64,000 bases of DNA. Source: Cunninghamia lanceolata (Eukaryota; Streptophyta; Pinopsida; Cupressales; Cupressaceae). Under the pieces are notes generated by a model. It was not told the DNA's origin, ran no database searches, and was given only the letters and a program-made list of their open reading frames with translations. This document shows positions 20,331-32,089 of this stretch, piece after piece. Made by a program: the position numbers and the translations under genes. Location of the stretch: contig BSBN01001753.1 in the NCBI GenBank assembly GCA_027924645.1, positions 930,001 through 994,000 of the forward strand. The letters are read 5' to 3'. Each line of letters starts with the position of its first letter. Within the stretch, counting starts at the first letter, position 1.

Positions 20331-23300
20331 TTACAATCTGGACTTATTCAGGTGGAATATTCTATCAGTCAAGTTGTAGTCCTTTGCATAAGTAGTCCAA
20401 GTGGTGTGGTCTGTATTACCATTTCCTCTGAACTGATCAACCTGCTTCATTCATTCCTGCAATTTATCATCTTCTATGTGTTCATCCCAGATAGGTAGTG
20501 GCTCAATGATGAGAGGAGGTCTGAAACAACCACCTATCCACTCCAATTGGTATTTATCCATCATTTTGGATACCAACCTGGCCTTCCTCATAAACAACTT
20601 GAGGTTGGCAGGGGACACCACTTCTCTCATCTTCTGCTCTATAGTCAAGGTGTTCCACCTTTTCTTTTCCACTGGAAGCATTTGATTAGATAAATTGTTT
20701 ATGAGGAGACCAAAATCAATGGAGCATTCCTGTAGATGTTTTAGATATAAAGGCAAAATCCTGGTCTTACTGTCTGGGTGGTAAATATATGCCCTAAACT
20801 GGATCTTAAAAGCATTGGGATTTGGACATTCTTTTCTGATAAAAGGCTTATTTTTGCATCCTTATTTAGATAGGCCTCCATCCTTTCATTCCAAATCTAA
20901 TGATTTCTCATCAGCAACATGAATGCCCTGAGTTGACGCTCTCCTACATAATAGTTGATAATGAAGGTAATATCATCAATGCAGAAACCATGCAAATATA
21001 ACTCACACAGAAAATCTTTATCCTCATCAGAACTTCTCATGTATGCTTCCATAAACCCTATCCTTGTCTCTGTGTCTTCAGTCAAATCAGACAGAACCAA
21101 AGAAATTTTTCTCTGTAGGACTCTTTCTTGTAGAAACAGAGCATAACTTCCACTTGGGGGTCTGCAAGATAGGATCTCAGATGAAATGGAAGCTACTTGA
21201 AGGACATTTTCTTCCAAAGTTTGTACTCTTTTTGACATGGCAGTTACTGCCCTTTGTAATTGCAACATGGGTTTAGAAGCCTCATATTCCCTACATCTCC
21301 TTTCCCAATGGAACAGTGCTTTAGGAATATCTATTGGAATTGGGCCTAAGTATGGATCTATTTGCACCCCCTGTTCCATGGTTGCCCCTGGGCCAATCAA
21401 CCCTTGAATGTACTCTTCTTGATCATCTATCTTATTGTTGGCCCATGTTAATTGTTTGGCTTGACTTTGCACTTTCTCAACAAGTGCTGCAATTATTGTG
21501 GGACTGTTGTCTCGAGCCTTTGTAAGATCAGAAATATTTTGTGCTGCTTCTACCTCCTTTCCCTTGATGCTTTGGGTTGCCTCTATTTCTTTGTTTCTCA
21601 TTTCTACCTCTTTCTCCTGAATTATTTTCTATTTATTCTGGAGCTCTACTTGCAATCCTTGAATCACCTATTTTTGTTCCATTTCTTTTTCTTTCATGAC
21701 CTTCTTGAGGTCAGTAATAATTAGGTTCTTCCCCCATACTAATATTTTTAGATTATCTATTTCTTCTAGCATCAGTTGCTCCTTTGAAATCTCAACATCC
21801 TCCTAATTAGAGGGGTGAGAATAAGTCCCTATTTCTTCTTTTGTCTATTCCACTTCAGGGCTTTCCATAGCTCTTTGCTCTTCATTGCCAACTGCATTCA
21901 CTTGCCCTGTTTCAATTTCCCCTACAATCTCCTTATCTTGAGCTTCCTCTTGGTTTCTCTATGCAATTATTGGTATTGATGAATGCCCAACCTCATCTAC
22001 AGAAGTTCTGAAACCCAAGAGAACTTTAGCCAGGAGAGCAGTATCATTTTCAGCTTGGGTGAGTTGCCTTTTTCTCTTTCTTCTCCATAGCACAGGTGGA
22101 GTAGGTGCCTCTATAGCAAGTATATCATCCTCAGAGTCCAAGTAAATAGTTAAAGTGTCTCTCTGTTCTGTCTCTGGAGCAAGGGAATGTTGTGAAGTTG
22201 GACTATGGGAACCTGGATGAATAGATTGTTCTAGGGAAACTTCTCTTTGTTTCTTCTTTCTCACAAGAGTAATTTCATCTGAATCATGAGATGCTTCCTC
22301 AGCCCAGTAGTGTATGATGGAGTCATCTTTCTTTGAAATTCTTTTTGTTTTTGGACCCGGCCTTGTCTTCTTCTTTTGATTCTTGGGGTCAGAAGTCTAG
22401 GTGGAGGTTTGCTCTATAACAATTGTTTCCCCTGTTGGTTCAATTGGAATAGACTCCTCAGCCAAGGTCATCTTTCACCTTGTTGAGCGAGTCATATATG
22501 GGGTTTGTTCTATAACAGGTTCCATAATTTCCTTCCCTTTTCTCTTTCTGCCAGAAACAGGGGTAGTAGATGAAGTTGCCTCCAGTGCGGACTTTTGACC
22601 TTTACCTCTCTCAATAGCTGGAGAGGAAGTTGAAGACTCTACCTCCTCTTCTTGATGGGTAGAGGAAGCCTCTTCCATTCTCTGTGCCCTCTCTGGTGTT
22701 CTGTCTTGTGGTGTATTATTTAAAAATGTATACCATAATGCTTCTCCATCAGCTTGAGACATAAAGTGATGTTTCACAATTAGAAAAATGAGGCCATGGT
22801 GTTTCATAGGACCTTTCCCTTGTTGAAACTTGTCTATAGATGCTTTTATTGTAGAGTACAGAAAGTTTGGAATGTTTATGCTAAATTCTGGGTGAGCATT
22901 TCCATGCCTCAGAAAAATTAACATTTTCATTATTGGTCCTAGAACTACAGAAAATTGGGCATCACATGTAAAGTATTTCATCAACCATAATGCTACAGAT
23001 TGCCATGGGTGTGGAATTGAAGACCTAACAATTCCTTCAACCTCATTTTTACTTAAATGTAATTGTATTGCATGTTCACCTTCTCCAGAGAAATTTTTAA
23101 TTAAATCAGCATATAGGGTTTTCAAATGGTAAACCTCTCACCTTGTTCTGGTAATCTAGAGATATGACTGATGATGGTGGCAGAGATATTAACTTGAACC
23201 CCTCTCACAATTGTTTGATTGTCTCTCAAGTTTCATAGGAAATCATCAACAACATCCTCCTGAAAACCTTCAAATTTCTCCAAGAACTCTAACCACCCTG

Positions 23301-23350
23301 CATTCCTTAGAATGGTTGCCACAACTTCATCCTTCAGTAGGCTTGTTATA
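20331..23350 (-). pseudogene. Athila third ORF (env position), downstream part; unknown function
   Basis: This ORF lies between pol and the 3' LTR, where env-like genes lie in Athila elements. I do not recognise it as an envelope: no signal peptide or membrane segment is visible. The N-terminal domain (about 22.8-23.35 kb and across the Copia insert) has W-LEFLEKFEGF, ISRLPEQGERF, SSIPHPWQSVALWLMKY, MLIFLRHGN, INIPNFLYSTI and MKHHGLIFLIV. It is followed by a Ser/Glu/Lys-rich linker (22475-22700), a coiled-coil (21.3-21.6 kb) and a C-terminal part ending at the TAA at 20331-20333. Several stops and shifts break it. A related domain occurs at about 54.0-54.4 kb. Total length without the Copia insert is about 1,000 codons. 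Confidence 0.65.
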
Positions 23351-23355
23351 TTCTC
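23351..23355. repeat. Target-site duplication TTCTC (left)
   Basis: Identical to 29660-29664. It brackets the Copia element. Confidence 0.95.
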
Positions 23356-24409
23356 TGAAATGAAGCTAGGTGTGCGGAAAATGCTTCCTACACTAATCTA
23401 ATGAGGAGAGGGTTATGCAAATTCAAATTTATCCTAACTATTACAGCAATGTTAAACCATTAGCATGAGATATTGCAGCAAACTTTACAAGAACCAGAAA
23501 GTAGATAGAAGAAGAGAGACAAAGATTTACGGTGGGGAAAACCCTTATCGGGTGAAAAACCCCACACTCAGAAACCTGCACAATGTCTTAACAAATCTAA
23601 AAGATGTTTACAATACACTTGTAATGCAAGCTTCAATGGTCTTTGACACTTGTGTCTGGAGTCAATTCGGCAGCATAACAATACCTGTAAACCTGTAATA
23701 CAAACTCCATCTCCAAGCACCTGTTTAAATAGGAAATACAAGGCAATATTAGACCTTTCTTGGAATGGGTGTCCAACATGGCTTCATGGACCAAAAACCA
23801 CGCCCAAGGACACTTGGTCAACATTGTAGAATGTTCCTGACACTTTTCCACAGCTCTCATTCCAAAGAGGTCACCTATTTCCAAAATGGGCTATGACAGA
23901 TGCTCTTACGACACTTACGACCGTCATAGAATCTGTCATAGCGGTTACAACTTACAGCTGTAAGAGAATTTGTCATACACATGCTATAAATAGTATATTC
24001 TCTTACAACATGTCATATTCCACCTTGGGGCACCCAAACATGCCTTATTCAAAGATGCTTCATGACACATGTCATCACCTGTCTTATAACCTTCTATTTC
24101 TGACTCTTACATGTCATAGATTCATCATAGGAATCCATCATAACCGTTTCGGTCAAACATTCCCTTACACAACATGGTAGATGCTGACACATGGAAAAAT
24201 TCTCCTACAAAGTGGGATGCCTATGTCCTCATGTGAGGACAAAATTACAAGTTGTCATATTCCATGTAGGATTGACACATCACCGTGCCACATCCCACAA
24301 TATGACAATATGGAATTTACAAGTATTTACAACATAGGCAATTAAATAATAAATGCAAACATTACAAATGTAAGGAATTATCAAGGTTGAGACACCTTAA
24401 TTCCCAACA
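23356..24409 (-). repeat. 3' LTR of the Copia element
   Basis: Plus-strand start TGAAATGAAGC, end TTCCCAACA. Contains a TATA-like box on the minus strand (CTATTTAAACAG, about 23724-23735) and at least five copies of TGTCATA/TGTCATC between 23,930 and 24,265. Confidence 0.95.
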
Positions 24410-24420
24410 TTCTCCCACTT
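24410..24420 (-). promoter_or_regulatory. Polypurine tract of the Copia element
   Basis: On the minus strand AAGTGGGAGAA directly precedes the 3' LTR start TGTTGGG. Confidence 0.85.
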
Positions 24421-24457
24421 GTCAAACACCTTGTAAGAGCCAATAGAAAAATAGGAT

Positions 24458-25831
24458 TTAACTGCTATAGGCCGAGAGGCTGATAGACTCCGAAAACCAT
24501 CTGAACTTCTCTATGCTCACTGGTTTCGTCAATGCATCAGTAACATTCCTCAAAGTATCTACCTTCTCCAAATTTACCTTTCCATCCTCAACCATGTCTC
24601 ACACGAAGTGAAACTGAACATCAATGTGCTTTGTTCTAGCATGGAAAGTTGGATTCTTCGCAAGACAAATTGCACTTTGACTGTCGTAACTGATCATGAT
24701 CTGACTTGCATCAACACCAATATCTAAACACAATCTCTTAAGCCAAATGGCTTCTTTACAAGCATGAGTTGCTGCCATATACTTAGCTTTTGTCATGGAC
24801 AAAGCAACAACAGGTTGTCGCTTACTCATCCAACTAATAGCACCACCAAACAATGTAAACACATAAGCACTAGCAGATCTCCTGCTATCAATGTCACCTG
24901 CCCAATTTGAATCCACAAATCCACGAATATCAACAGAATGCGGAGGTCTTGAAACATTACCATGATAGAAAATGGAATACTCTGAAGTACCCCTCAAATA
25001 TTTGAACACTTGCTTAACTGCATCCCAATGAACCCCTCTAGGATTAGCCATAAATCGACTAAAGACTCCCACTGCTTGGGCAATGTCTAGTCTTGTGCAG
25101 ACCATAGCATACATTAAACTGCCAACAGCACTAGCATAAGGTACTCTACTCATGTCCTCCACCTCACTAGGAGATTTTGGACAATCCTCAATAGACAACT
25201 TTGTCCCAAAGAAACATGAACACAATGGTCTACTATCTGCCATGCTGAATATGTCCAACACGGTCTTAACATACTTACTTTGGCTTAACCAAAGTTTTCT
25301 ATTGGTTCTGTCTCTTCTGATTTCCATTCCTAGAATATACCTGGCTGCCCCTAAATCTTTCATTTCAAACTGAGCTGACAACTCAGATTTAAAATCAGAA
25401 ATCATATTCTTACCCTTCCCAATGAGCAACATATCATCAACATACTGTGCAACAATGAGAATACGATCACCATCAAATTTATAATACACACAGTGATCCG
25501 ATTTTGATCTCACAAATCTAATTGACAACACAAAGGCATCAAACTTCAAGTACCATCTCCTAGGTGATTTCTTGAAACCATACAAAGACTTTTTAAGTTT
25601 GCAAACCAAATTTTCTTTACCTTTCACCATGTAATGCTCTGGCTGTGACATGTAGATTTCTTCCTCCAAGTCACCGTAAAGGAAAGTTGTCTTCACATCC
25701 ATCTGTTCTACCTCCAAGTCATAAGCTACTGCGAGAGACAACAAGAATCGAATGGATGTCATCTTTTCAACGAGAGAGAAGATCTCACCATAATCTATAC
25801 CCTCCACTTGTGAATACCCCTTTGTAACCAA
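24458..25831 (-). pseudogene. Copia reverse transcriptase and RNase H
   Basis: A 410-codon open stretch covers almost all of RT and RNase H. RT blocks include VTKGYSQVEGIDY, QMDVKTTFLYGDLEEEIYM, LYGFKKSPRRWY and the catalytic YVDDM. The RNase H part has DSNWAGDIDSRRSASAY and ALSMTKAKYMAATHACKEAIWL. A TGA near 24599 (a CGA-to-TGA change by context) cuts off the last 46 codons, which continue in frame to a TAA at 24458-24460 and include the usual DALTKP ending. Upstream, one base is missing at about 25833-25838, which throws RT out of frame with integrase. These are the only two lesions I see in this part. Confidence 0.93.
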
Positions 25832-26212
25832 TCTACCTTATACTTCTCAACATTGCCATCTGCACCAATTTTCTTCTTGAACACCCATTTGTATCCAACG
25901 GGTTTTCATCCAGGAGGCAAAGGCACCAAGTCCCAAGTTTGATTCTTTTCCAAAGAAGCCATTTCTTCCTCCATGGCCTCCTTCCAGGAACCTGCATCTT
26001 TCATATCCAAAGCCTCTGACATAGTTCTAGGTTCATCACTGTTAGTGATTAAAGCATAAGCACAACTAGAATCAAGCAATGTAAAACCAAACCTTTCAGG
26101 TTGCTTTCTTATCCGTGTAGACCTCCTTAAAGGCTGAGGTTGAGGTTTATCTTCTTCATCTGAGCTTTTAGAGCTTCTAGAGCTCTCCTCATCATCAGGT
26201 CCAACATTGTCT

Positions 26213-27240
26213 TTCTATTCAGTCTTCGCAGGGGTAGGAGGAAACTGAACAACATCCTCTTTCTTTACTATTTCTTCTAGCTGCAAAACAATGGAAGAAG
26301 GTGTAAGCTCTCTAAAGATGACACTTCTTCTATACAACACTTTTTCAGCCACGGGGTCCCAAAGCTTGTATCCTTTCACACCGACACCATAGCCAATGAA
26401 GATACACTTAACAGCCTTGTTCTCCAACTTTGACCGCTTCTCCCTAGGCACATGTGCATATGCCTCACAACCAAAAATACAAAGATGTCTTATCGTAGGC
26501 ATTCTACCAGATCACACCTCCATGGGTGTCTTTCCAACAAGAGTTGATGTAGGAGATATGTTTACCAGATAGCAAGCAGTGGCAACGGCTTCAACCCAAA
26601 ATTTTTGTTCTAGGCCAGCTCCACTAAGCATACTCCTAGCCTTCTCCATCAGTGTCTTGTTCAACCTCTCTACAACTCCATTTTGCTGTGGGGTGTATGG
26701 AGTTGTCTTATGTCTTTCAATCCCAAGTTCCTTGCAATACTTATCAAATTTTGTACAACATAACTCACCACCATTGTTAGTTCTCAAACATTTAATCTTT
26801 ATACCAGTCTGATTTTCAGCAAAGGCCTTAAACTCCTTAAACTTGCTATAGACTTCAGATTTGCTTCTAAGAAAATAAATACATGTCCTTCTATTGTAAT
26901 CATCTATAAAAGATACAAACTATACAGATTTTGATAACAAAGGAACATTAACATGACCAAACACATCAGAATGAATAAGGTCCAACACACCAGAAGACTT
27001 ATGAGAACTCAAGTAAAATTGAACACGGTTTTGTTTTCCATAAATGCAATGTTCTCAAAAGTCAAAATCAAGATTACAATCATCTAATCCCTCAACAAGG
27101 TTCTTATTTTTCAGGGTACGCAGACCCTTCTCACCAATGTGGCCAAATCTCTTATGCCATACCATTATCTTTTTAGTAGAAAGTTTAACTTCCAATGCAT
27201 GATTACAACCATCAAGACTAGAAACAACACATTTCTTCAC
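26213..27240 (-). pseudogene. Copia integrase
   Basis: The zinc-binding N-terminus begins at about 27160 (WHKRFGHIGEKGLRTL). It continues with the core at 26512-27050: SFIDDYNRRT, the TNNGGE block and TPYTPQQNGVVERLNKTL, carrying the D and E catalytic positions (one D is N: RTNNGGE where the family has T-D-N). The C-terminal region at 26215-26502 has FGCEAYAHVP-EKR-KLENKAVKCIFIGY. Three or more in-frame stops interrupt it, but the reading frame is the same as that of gag and protease. Confidence 0.9.
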
Positions 27241-27325
27241 TGCTCGCTCAGATGGTGGGGATGAAGTGACTACTAGCCTTTTCCTTGAGTTAGAAGAACT
27301 ATTGCATTGTGAAATGCATGCCTCT

Positions 27326-28488
27326 AGCTAAAACAGAGTACCTCTCCTAGTACCCTTAGCAAGCACAATAGCTCCTCTAGACATCTTGCATCCTTCTTTC
27401 GAAAAGACAACTTGCACACCTACATCATTCAAACTACTTACAGAAAGTAGGTTCCGTTCTAAGCTTGGGATGTGGATAACCCCAGAGATCCCCTTCACTC
27501 GACCATCAGGGAATTGGATAGAGACTCTTCCATGACCAACAATCTTCAGATGAGAGTCGTCACCCAGATACACCTTTCCACCATCGAACTCCTCATACTT
27601 AGTGAACCAGTCTCGATGCGAGGTCATGTGGAATGATGCACTAGAGTCGATTAGCCACACATCATTAGATGCATGGGTTGCCAGGGCTGCGATGAAAGCA
27701 TCACCATCATCTTGTGACTTGTCAGAATTTGAATCAGGAGCTTTCTTCTTCTTCTTCTTCTCCTCTTTGCATACCTTTCAGAAATGCCCAATTTTTTCAC
27801 AGTTCCAACAAAGAGCCTTGGACTTTCCAAGAGATTTGGATCTACCCTTCTTAGCTTTCTTGTCCTTCTTCTTCCCTTTCTCCTTGGGTCTTCCACGAAC
27901 TGCAAGGGCCTCTTTGGTTGCCTTAGAAGACTTTCTCCACATCTCTTCAGACAACAACGAAGAAACCACTTCTTCCATTTTGAATGTGGATGTGGTGCTT
28001 CCAATTGCCATGACAAGATGATCCCATGAGTCCGACAGAGAACAAAGCAGGATCATACACCGATCCTCCTCCTCCATCTTTACACAATTAGATGTCAATT
28101 GTGCAACCAGCATGTTAAAAGCATTCATATGCTCAGCAATGGATCCTCTGTCCTCCATTTGAAGGGAATACAACTTCTTTCTCAGGAAAAGTTTATTGAC
28201 TAGGGATTTGGCTTGATACACATCCCCCAACTTCTTCCAAAGTAGTTTTGCAGTAGTCTCCTCATGGACATTTAACAACATAGAATAATCAAGACTAAGT
28301 CTTATGAGACCCTTAGCCTTCTGATCCTTGAGATCCCACTCATCTTGTGACATTGCAGCTGGTTTAGTTCCATTAACACTTTCCCAAAGGTCTCAGTCAA
28401 CAAGCATGTCTTCCATCTTGAGCTTCCACAGATGAAAATTACTGCCATTGAACTTCTCCACTTCAAATCTTCTGGATGTGCCTGCCAT
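27326..28488 (-). pseudogene. Copia gag and protease
   Basis: The start ATG at 28488 is followed by a typical Copia gag opening (FEVEKFNGSNFHLWKLKM). A stop then interrupts the frame at about 28396 before the main open stretch. The UBN2-type gag core follows (27778-28353), then a Lys-rich linker and a zinc knuckle CWNCEKIGHF, where a stop precedes the last Cys. Protease lies at 27328-27660 in the same frame: LIDSSASFHMT. The family active site is D-S-G-A; here Gly is Ser. Protease ends in a stop at about 27326. Confidence 0.9.
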
Positions 28489-28591
28489 CTCCTTGCTGCA
28501 ATAAGATATAGAATGCTTTGCATAGACTCCCACTCAACCTAAGATTAGCTCAAAAAACCCCTACCCAACAACTAGGACCAAAGGTGATCAA

Positions 28592-28603
28592 GATCTGATA
28601 CCA
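28592..28603 (-). promoter_or_regulatory. Primer binding site of the Copia element, tRNA-iMet type
   Basis: On the minus strand TGGTATCAGATC, one base different at the end from the iMet consensus TGGTATCAGAGC, two bases from the LTR. Confidence 0.9.
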
Positions 28604-28605
28604 AC

Positions 28606-29659
28606 TGAAAGGAAGCTAGGTGTGCAGAAAATGCTTCCTACACTAATCTAATGAGGAGAGGGCTATGCAAATTCAAATTTATCCTAACTATTACAACAAT
28701 GTTAAACCATTAACATGAGATATTGCAGCAAAACGTAAGACCAAAAAGTAGACAGAAGAAGAGAGACAAAGATTTACGGTGGGGAAAACCCTTATCAGGT
28801 GAAAAACCCCACACTCAAAAACCTGCACAATGTATTAACAAATCTGAAAGATGTTTACAATACACTTGCAATGCAAGCTTTAATGGTCTTCGACACTCAT
28901 GTCTGGAGTCAATCCAGGAGCATAACAGTACCTATAAACCTATAATACAAACTCCATCTCCAAGCACCTGTTTAAATAGGAAATACAAGGCAATATTAGA
29001 CCTTTCTTGGAATGGGCGTCCAACATGGCTTCATGGACCAAAAACCATGCCCAAGGACACTTGCTCAACATTGTAAAATGTTCTTGACACTTATCGACAT
29101 CTCCCATTCCAAAGAGGTCACCTATTTCCAAAATGGGCTATGATAGATGCTCTTACGACACTTACGACCGTCATAGAATCTGTCATAGCGCTTACAACTT
29201 ATAGCTGTAAGAGAATTTGTCATACACATGCTATAAATAGCATATTCTCTTACAACATGTCATATTCCACCTTGGGGTGCCCAAACATGCCTTATTCAAA
29301 GATGCTTCATGACACATGTCATCACCTATCTTATAACCTTCTATTTCTGACTTTTACATGTCATAGATTCATCATAGGAATCCGTCATAACCGTTTCAGT
29401 CAAACATTCCCTTACACAACATGGTAGATGCCGACACATGGCAAAATGCTCCTACCATAAAGTGGGATGCCTATCTCCTCATGTGAGGACAAAATTACAA
29501 GTTGTCATATTCCATGTAGGATCGACACATCACTGTGCCACATCCCACAATATGACAATATGGAATTCACAAGTATTTACAACATAGGCAATTAAATAAT
29601 AAATGTAAACATTACAAATGTAAGGAATTATCAAGGTTAAAACACCTTAATTCCCAACA
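28606..29659 (-). repeat. 5' LTR of the Copia element
   Basis: Same length (1054 bp) and ends as the 3' copy (TGAAAGGAAGC ... TTCCCAACA). It is followed by the target duplication TTCTC at 29660-29664. Confidence 0.95.
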
Positions 29660-29664
29660 TTCTC

Positions 29665-30675
29665 TAGCTCTGATTTCTTCTTGACACCCATCTCTTTGTC
29701 CTATTCCACCTCCTGTAGCTGAAATTCTTTCTACTTCTCTCTGTAGGTTTTTTTCTTTTCTTTTCACTTCAGAGGACTGTGTCAGTAGACTTGAATTTTA
29801 CACTCAGATTTTTAAAGAAATCTGCAATCTTGAGTGAAGGTTGATATGTCATTTTGTTTTACTACTAAGATTATGGGAAAGGAGCGTGAGAGTGGTTTAG
29901 CGTGTTTATGTAGTCATAATTGTAGCAGAGTGATGGGACACTTCGTAGACAGGTCGACAGCGTGGCAAATATGGTGGCATTCATGAGCTAAGAAGGGAAA
30001 TAATGGCAGGGGGATGTGGCACAATAATGGCACCCAAAAATAGAATTGACAAGACAGTTACTAACTAAGTTAATTAAAGAGAATTACCTGAATCAATCTT
30101 AATGATGATGATCTAATGTACTTGGCTGCAATGCCGCGACCTTGATGATACTTGATGCGACCCGGCATGTGAGCAACTCCTGCATGGCTTTGAAATGGCG
30201 TCAGCATCCCTGTTGTCACATATTCTGCAATTATTCCCGCTGAGTGGTCTAGGAATGCCATGTTGTCAAGTGACATCAGTGTAGCAATTCATGATGGCTT
30301 ACGCATGCAAAAGTGATGGCTTTTTCAACTGCTGACGATATGCATGCTGACTTCATCTTTGTTTTTGTCATAAAGTGGAGGATGAGTCATGCTGACCTCA
30401 TCAAATGACATCTCCACTTTATTACTTGGAGAGGTAGGTCCCTTCCTTATTATTCTATATTTTAAAAATAGCTCTTTATTGGGGGAGCATTGGAGGTGCT
30501 CCAAGTCTGTGAAGCACCGGAGGTGCCCCTAGTTTGTTACAGAGATGTGTTTTAGTAACTCTTGGCACCTGATTACCTCCATAGTTTGATTATTCCTATC
30601 TAGAAAGAAGGGAACTACCATTTACTAGTTTTCAATCCCCTTGGTCGAGAAAGACACCCATTTATTGGTTTTCCA

Positions 30676-30721
<46 letters not shown>

Positions 30722-30811
30722 GAAGGCTGCCATTTGCTGGTTTTCAACCTTTTTTTTTCTCTTCTTTTTTTTAAGAAGGCCGCCATTTGGTGGTTTTTAA
30801 CTTTTTTTTTT
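29665..30811 (-). other. Start of the Athila third ORF and the pol-ORF3 spacer
   Basis: An ATG at 29691 begins the third ORF in frame with its continuation left of the Copia insert. Upstream codons up to about 29770 also look coil-forming with two TAGs, so the true start may be further right. The spacer to the pol stop at 30812 holds a (CT)19 run and four copies of a 16-base word (GCCATTTGCTGGTTTT and variants at about 30616, 30658, 30729, 30782 on the plus strand). Confidence 0.55.
30681..30718. repeat. (CT)19 microsatellite
   Basis: A pure run of 19 CT units in the spacer after the Athila pol gene. The sister copy at 63.7 kb has A/GA-rich sequence (minus-strand equivalent) at the same place, so the tract probably expanded from a polypurine stretch. 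Confidence 0.95.
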
Positions 30812-32080
30812 TCAGTCCAAATCTGTGACAGAGGATGTGTCCCCTGTAACCAAGCACAAATCTTTGATGAATTCTTCCTTAATTGATGGCCTTTTATAGA
30901 GTCAAATTCTATGGCCATTCACTAAGAATGTATATGTGTTTCCATCAATGGGTGCTAGCAAAATTGTTCCATTCTCAAAAACTTCCTTTATCTGATAAGG
31001 ACCCATCCAATGAGTTTGTAGCTTTCCTTTGAACTCTTTGAACTTAGAATCATATAGGAGAAACCAATCATCTTGCTGAAATGTCCTCCTTTTGATGTGC
31101 TGGTCATGCCATTGCTTCCTTTGATATTGAACAAGTTTTGTTTACTGTATGGCCTCTGTACAGATTTCATCCAACTCATTGAGCTGAAGAGTTCTATTAG
31201 GTTGTGCTATAGACAATGGTAGACCGATATCTAATGAAGTTTTGAGTGTTTGCAATTCAAATTCTATAAACAAGATGGGTTTCTTTCCATAAACCAATTC
31301 ATATGGTGAGAATTTGGTTGTGGACTTCCAAGTGGTATTGTAAGCCCAAACTGCCTCAAGTAATCTATTAGCCCAAACCTTTCTATTCATGGCCACTATC
31401 CTTGTCAGAATATTCTCCAGTTCTCTATTAGTCACCTCTACCTGCCCATTGGCTTGGGGATGGTAGGGTGAAGATTTTTTGTGCTTAACTTGATACAAGT
31501 TTGTGAATGCTTTGATTACTTGGGAAGTGAATTGAGGTCCTTTATTTGAAACTATTGATCTTGGAGCTCCAAACCTTAAGAAAATTTTGTTATAAAAGAA
31601 ATCAACAACTTTCTCTTCTCTTGCAAATTGCAATGTCTAAACTTCAGCCCATTTAATCACATAGTCTATGCATACTAGAATGTACTCTTTGCCTGATGAT
31701 GGTTGAGAAATTGGTCCCACAAAGTCTAGACCCCATTTCTCAAATGGTTCCAACATTACTTGAGATGAAGTGACATTTCATGGGTGAAAGTTGGTTGTCC
31801 CATCCTTTGGCACTGATCACACTACTGCACATACTTCTTGGTATCCTTATGAATAGAGGGCTAGTAGTAACTAGCTCCTAGAATTTTGTGGATGGTTCTG
31901 TGTGAAGAATAATGCCCCCTAGATGGTTCATCATGACATACCCTTAAGACATCAAAAATTTCATCAGCTTTTAGACACTTGCGTAAAATGAAATCAGGAC
32001 CACATTTAAATAGTAAACCATTTAACCATTTGTAAGAAAAGTTTTCCTTAAGTAAGTGTTTCTTTTGTTTTGAGGTAAAA
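30812..32080 (-). pseudogene. Athila integrase
   Basis: The zinc-binding region (32.08-31.8 kb) has KADEIFDVL and CDQCQRMGQP in broken frames. The core and C-terminus are open from 31633 to 31142: FGAPRSIVSNKGPQFTSQV, SSPYHPQANGQVEVTNRELE, WAYNTTWKSTTKFSPYELVYGK. The second catalytic Asp is Asn here (V-S-N-K-G where the family has V-S-D-x-G). Coding ends at the TGA at 30812-30814 (D-T-S-S-V-T-D-L-D context), homologous to the pol end at 63684. Confidence 0.88.
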
Positions 32081-32089
32081 TGGAATGGA

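Larger units (their letters stand above)
23356..29659 (-). mobile_element. Complete Copia (Tork/TNT1-94-like) element nested in the Athila third ORF
   Basis: The 6.3-kb minus-strand element has 5' LTR 28606-29659, PBS 28592-28603, gag-pol 28488-24458, polypurine tract 24410-24420 and 3' LTR 23356-24409. Target duplication TTCTC is perfect. The two LTRs are each 1054 bp and differ by about 5%. With the insert and one TTCTC ignored, the host ORF continues in frame. The domain order gag, protease, integrase, RT, RNase H is that of Copia. The RT sequence is like the TNT1-94 (Tork) group. It is the youngest layer of this nest by position. Confidence 0.96.

Noticed and set aside
27602..28029. Plus-strand ORFs of 81 and 139 codons
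   Set aside because: They are shadows of the Copia gag frame on the minus strand.
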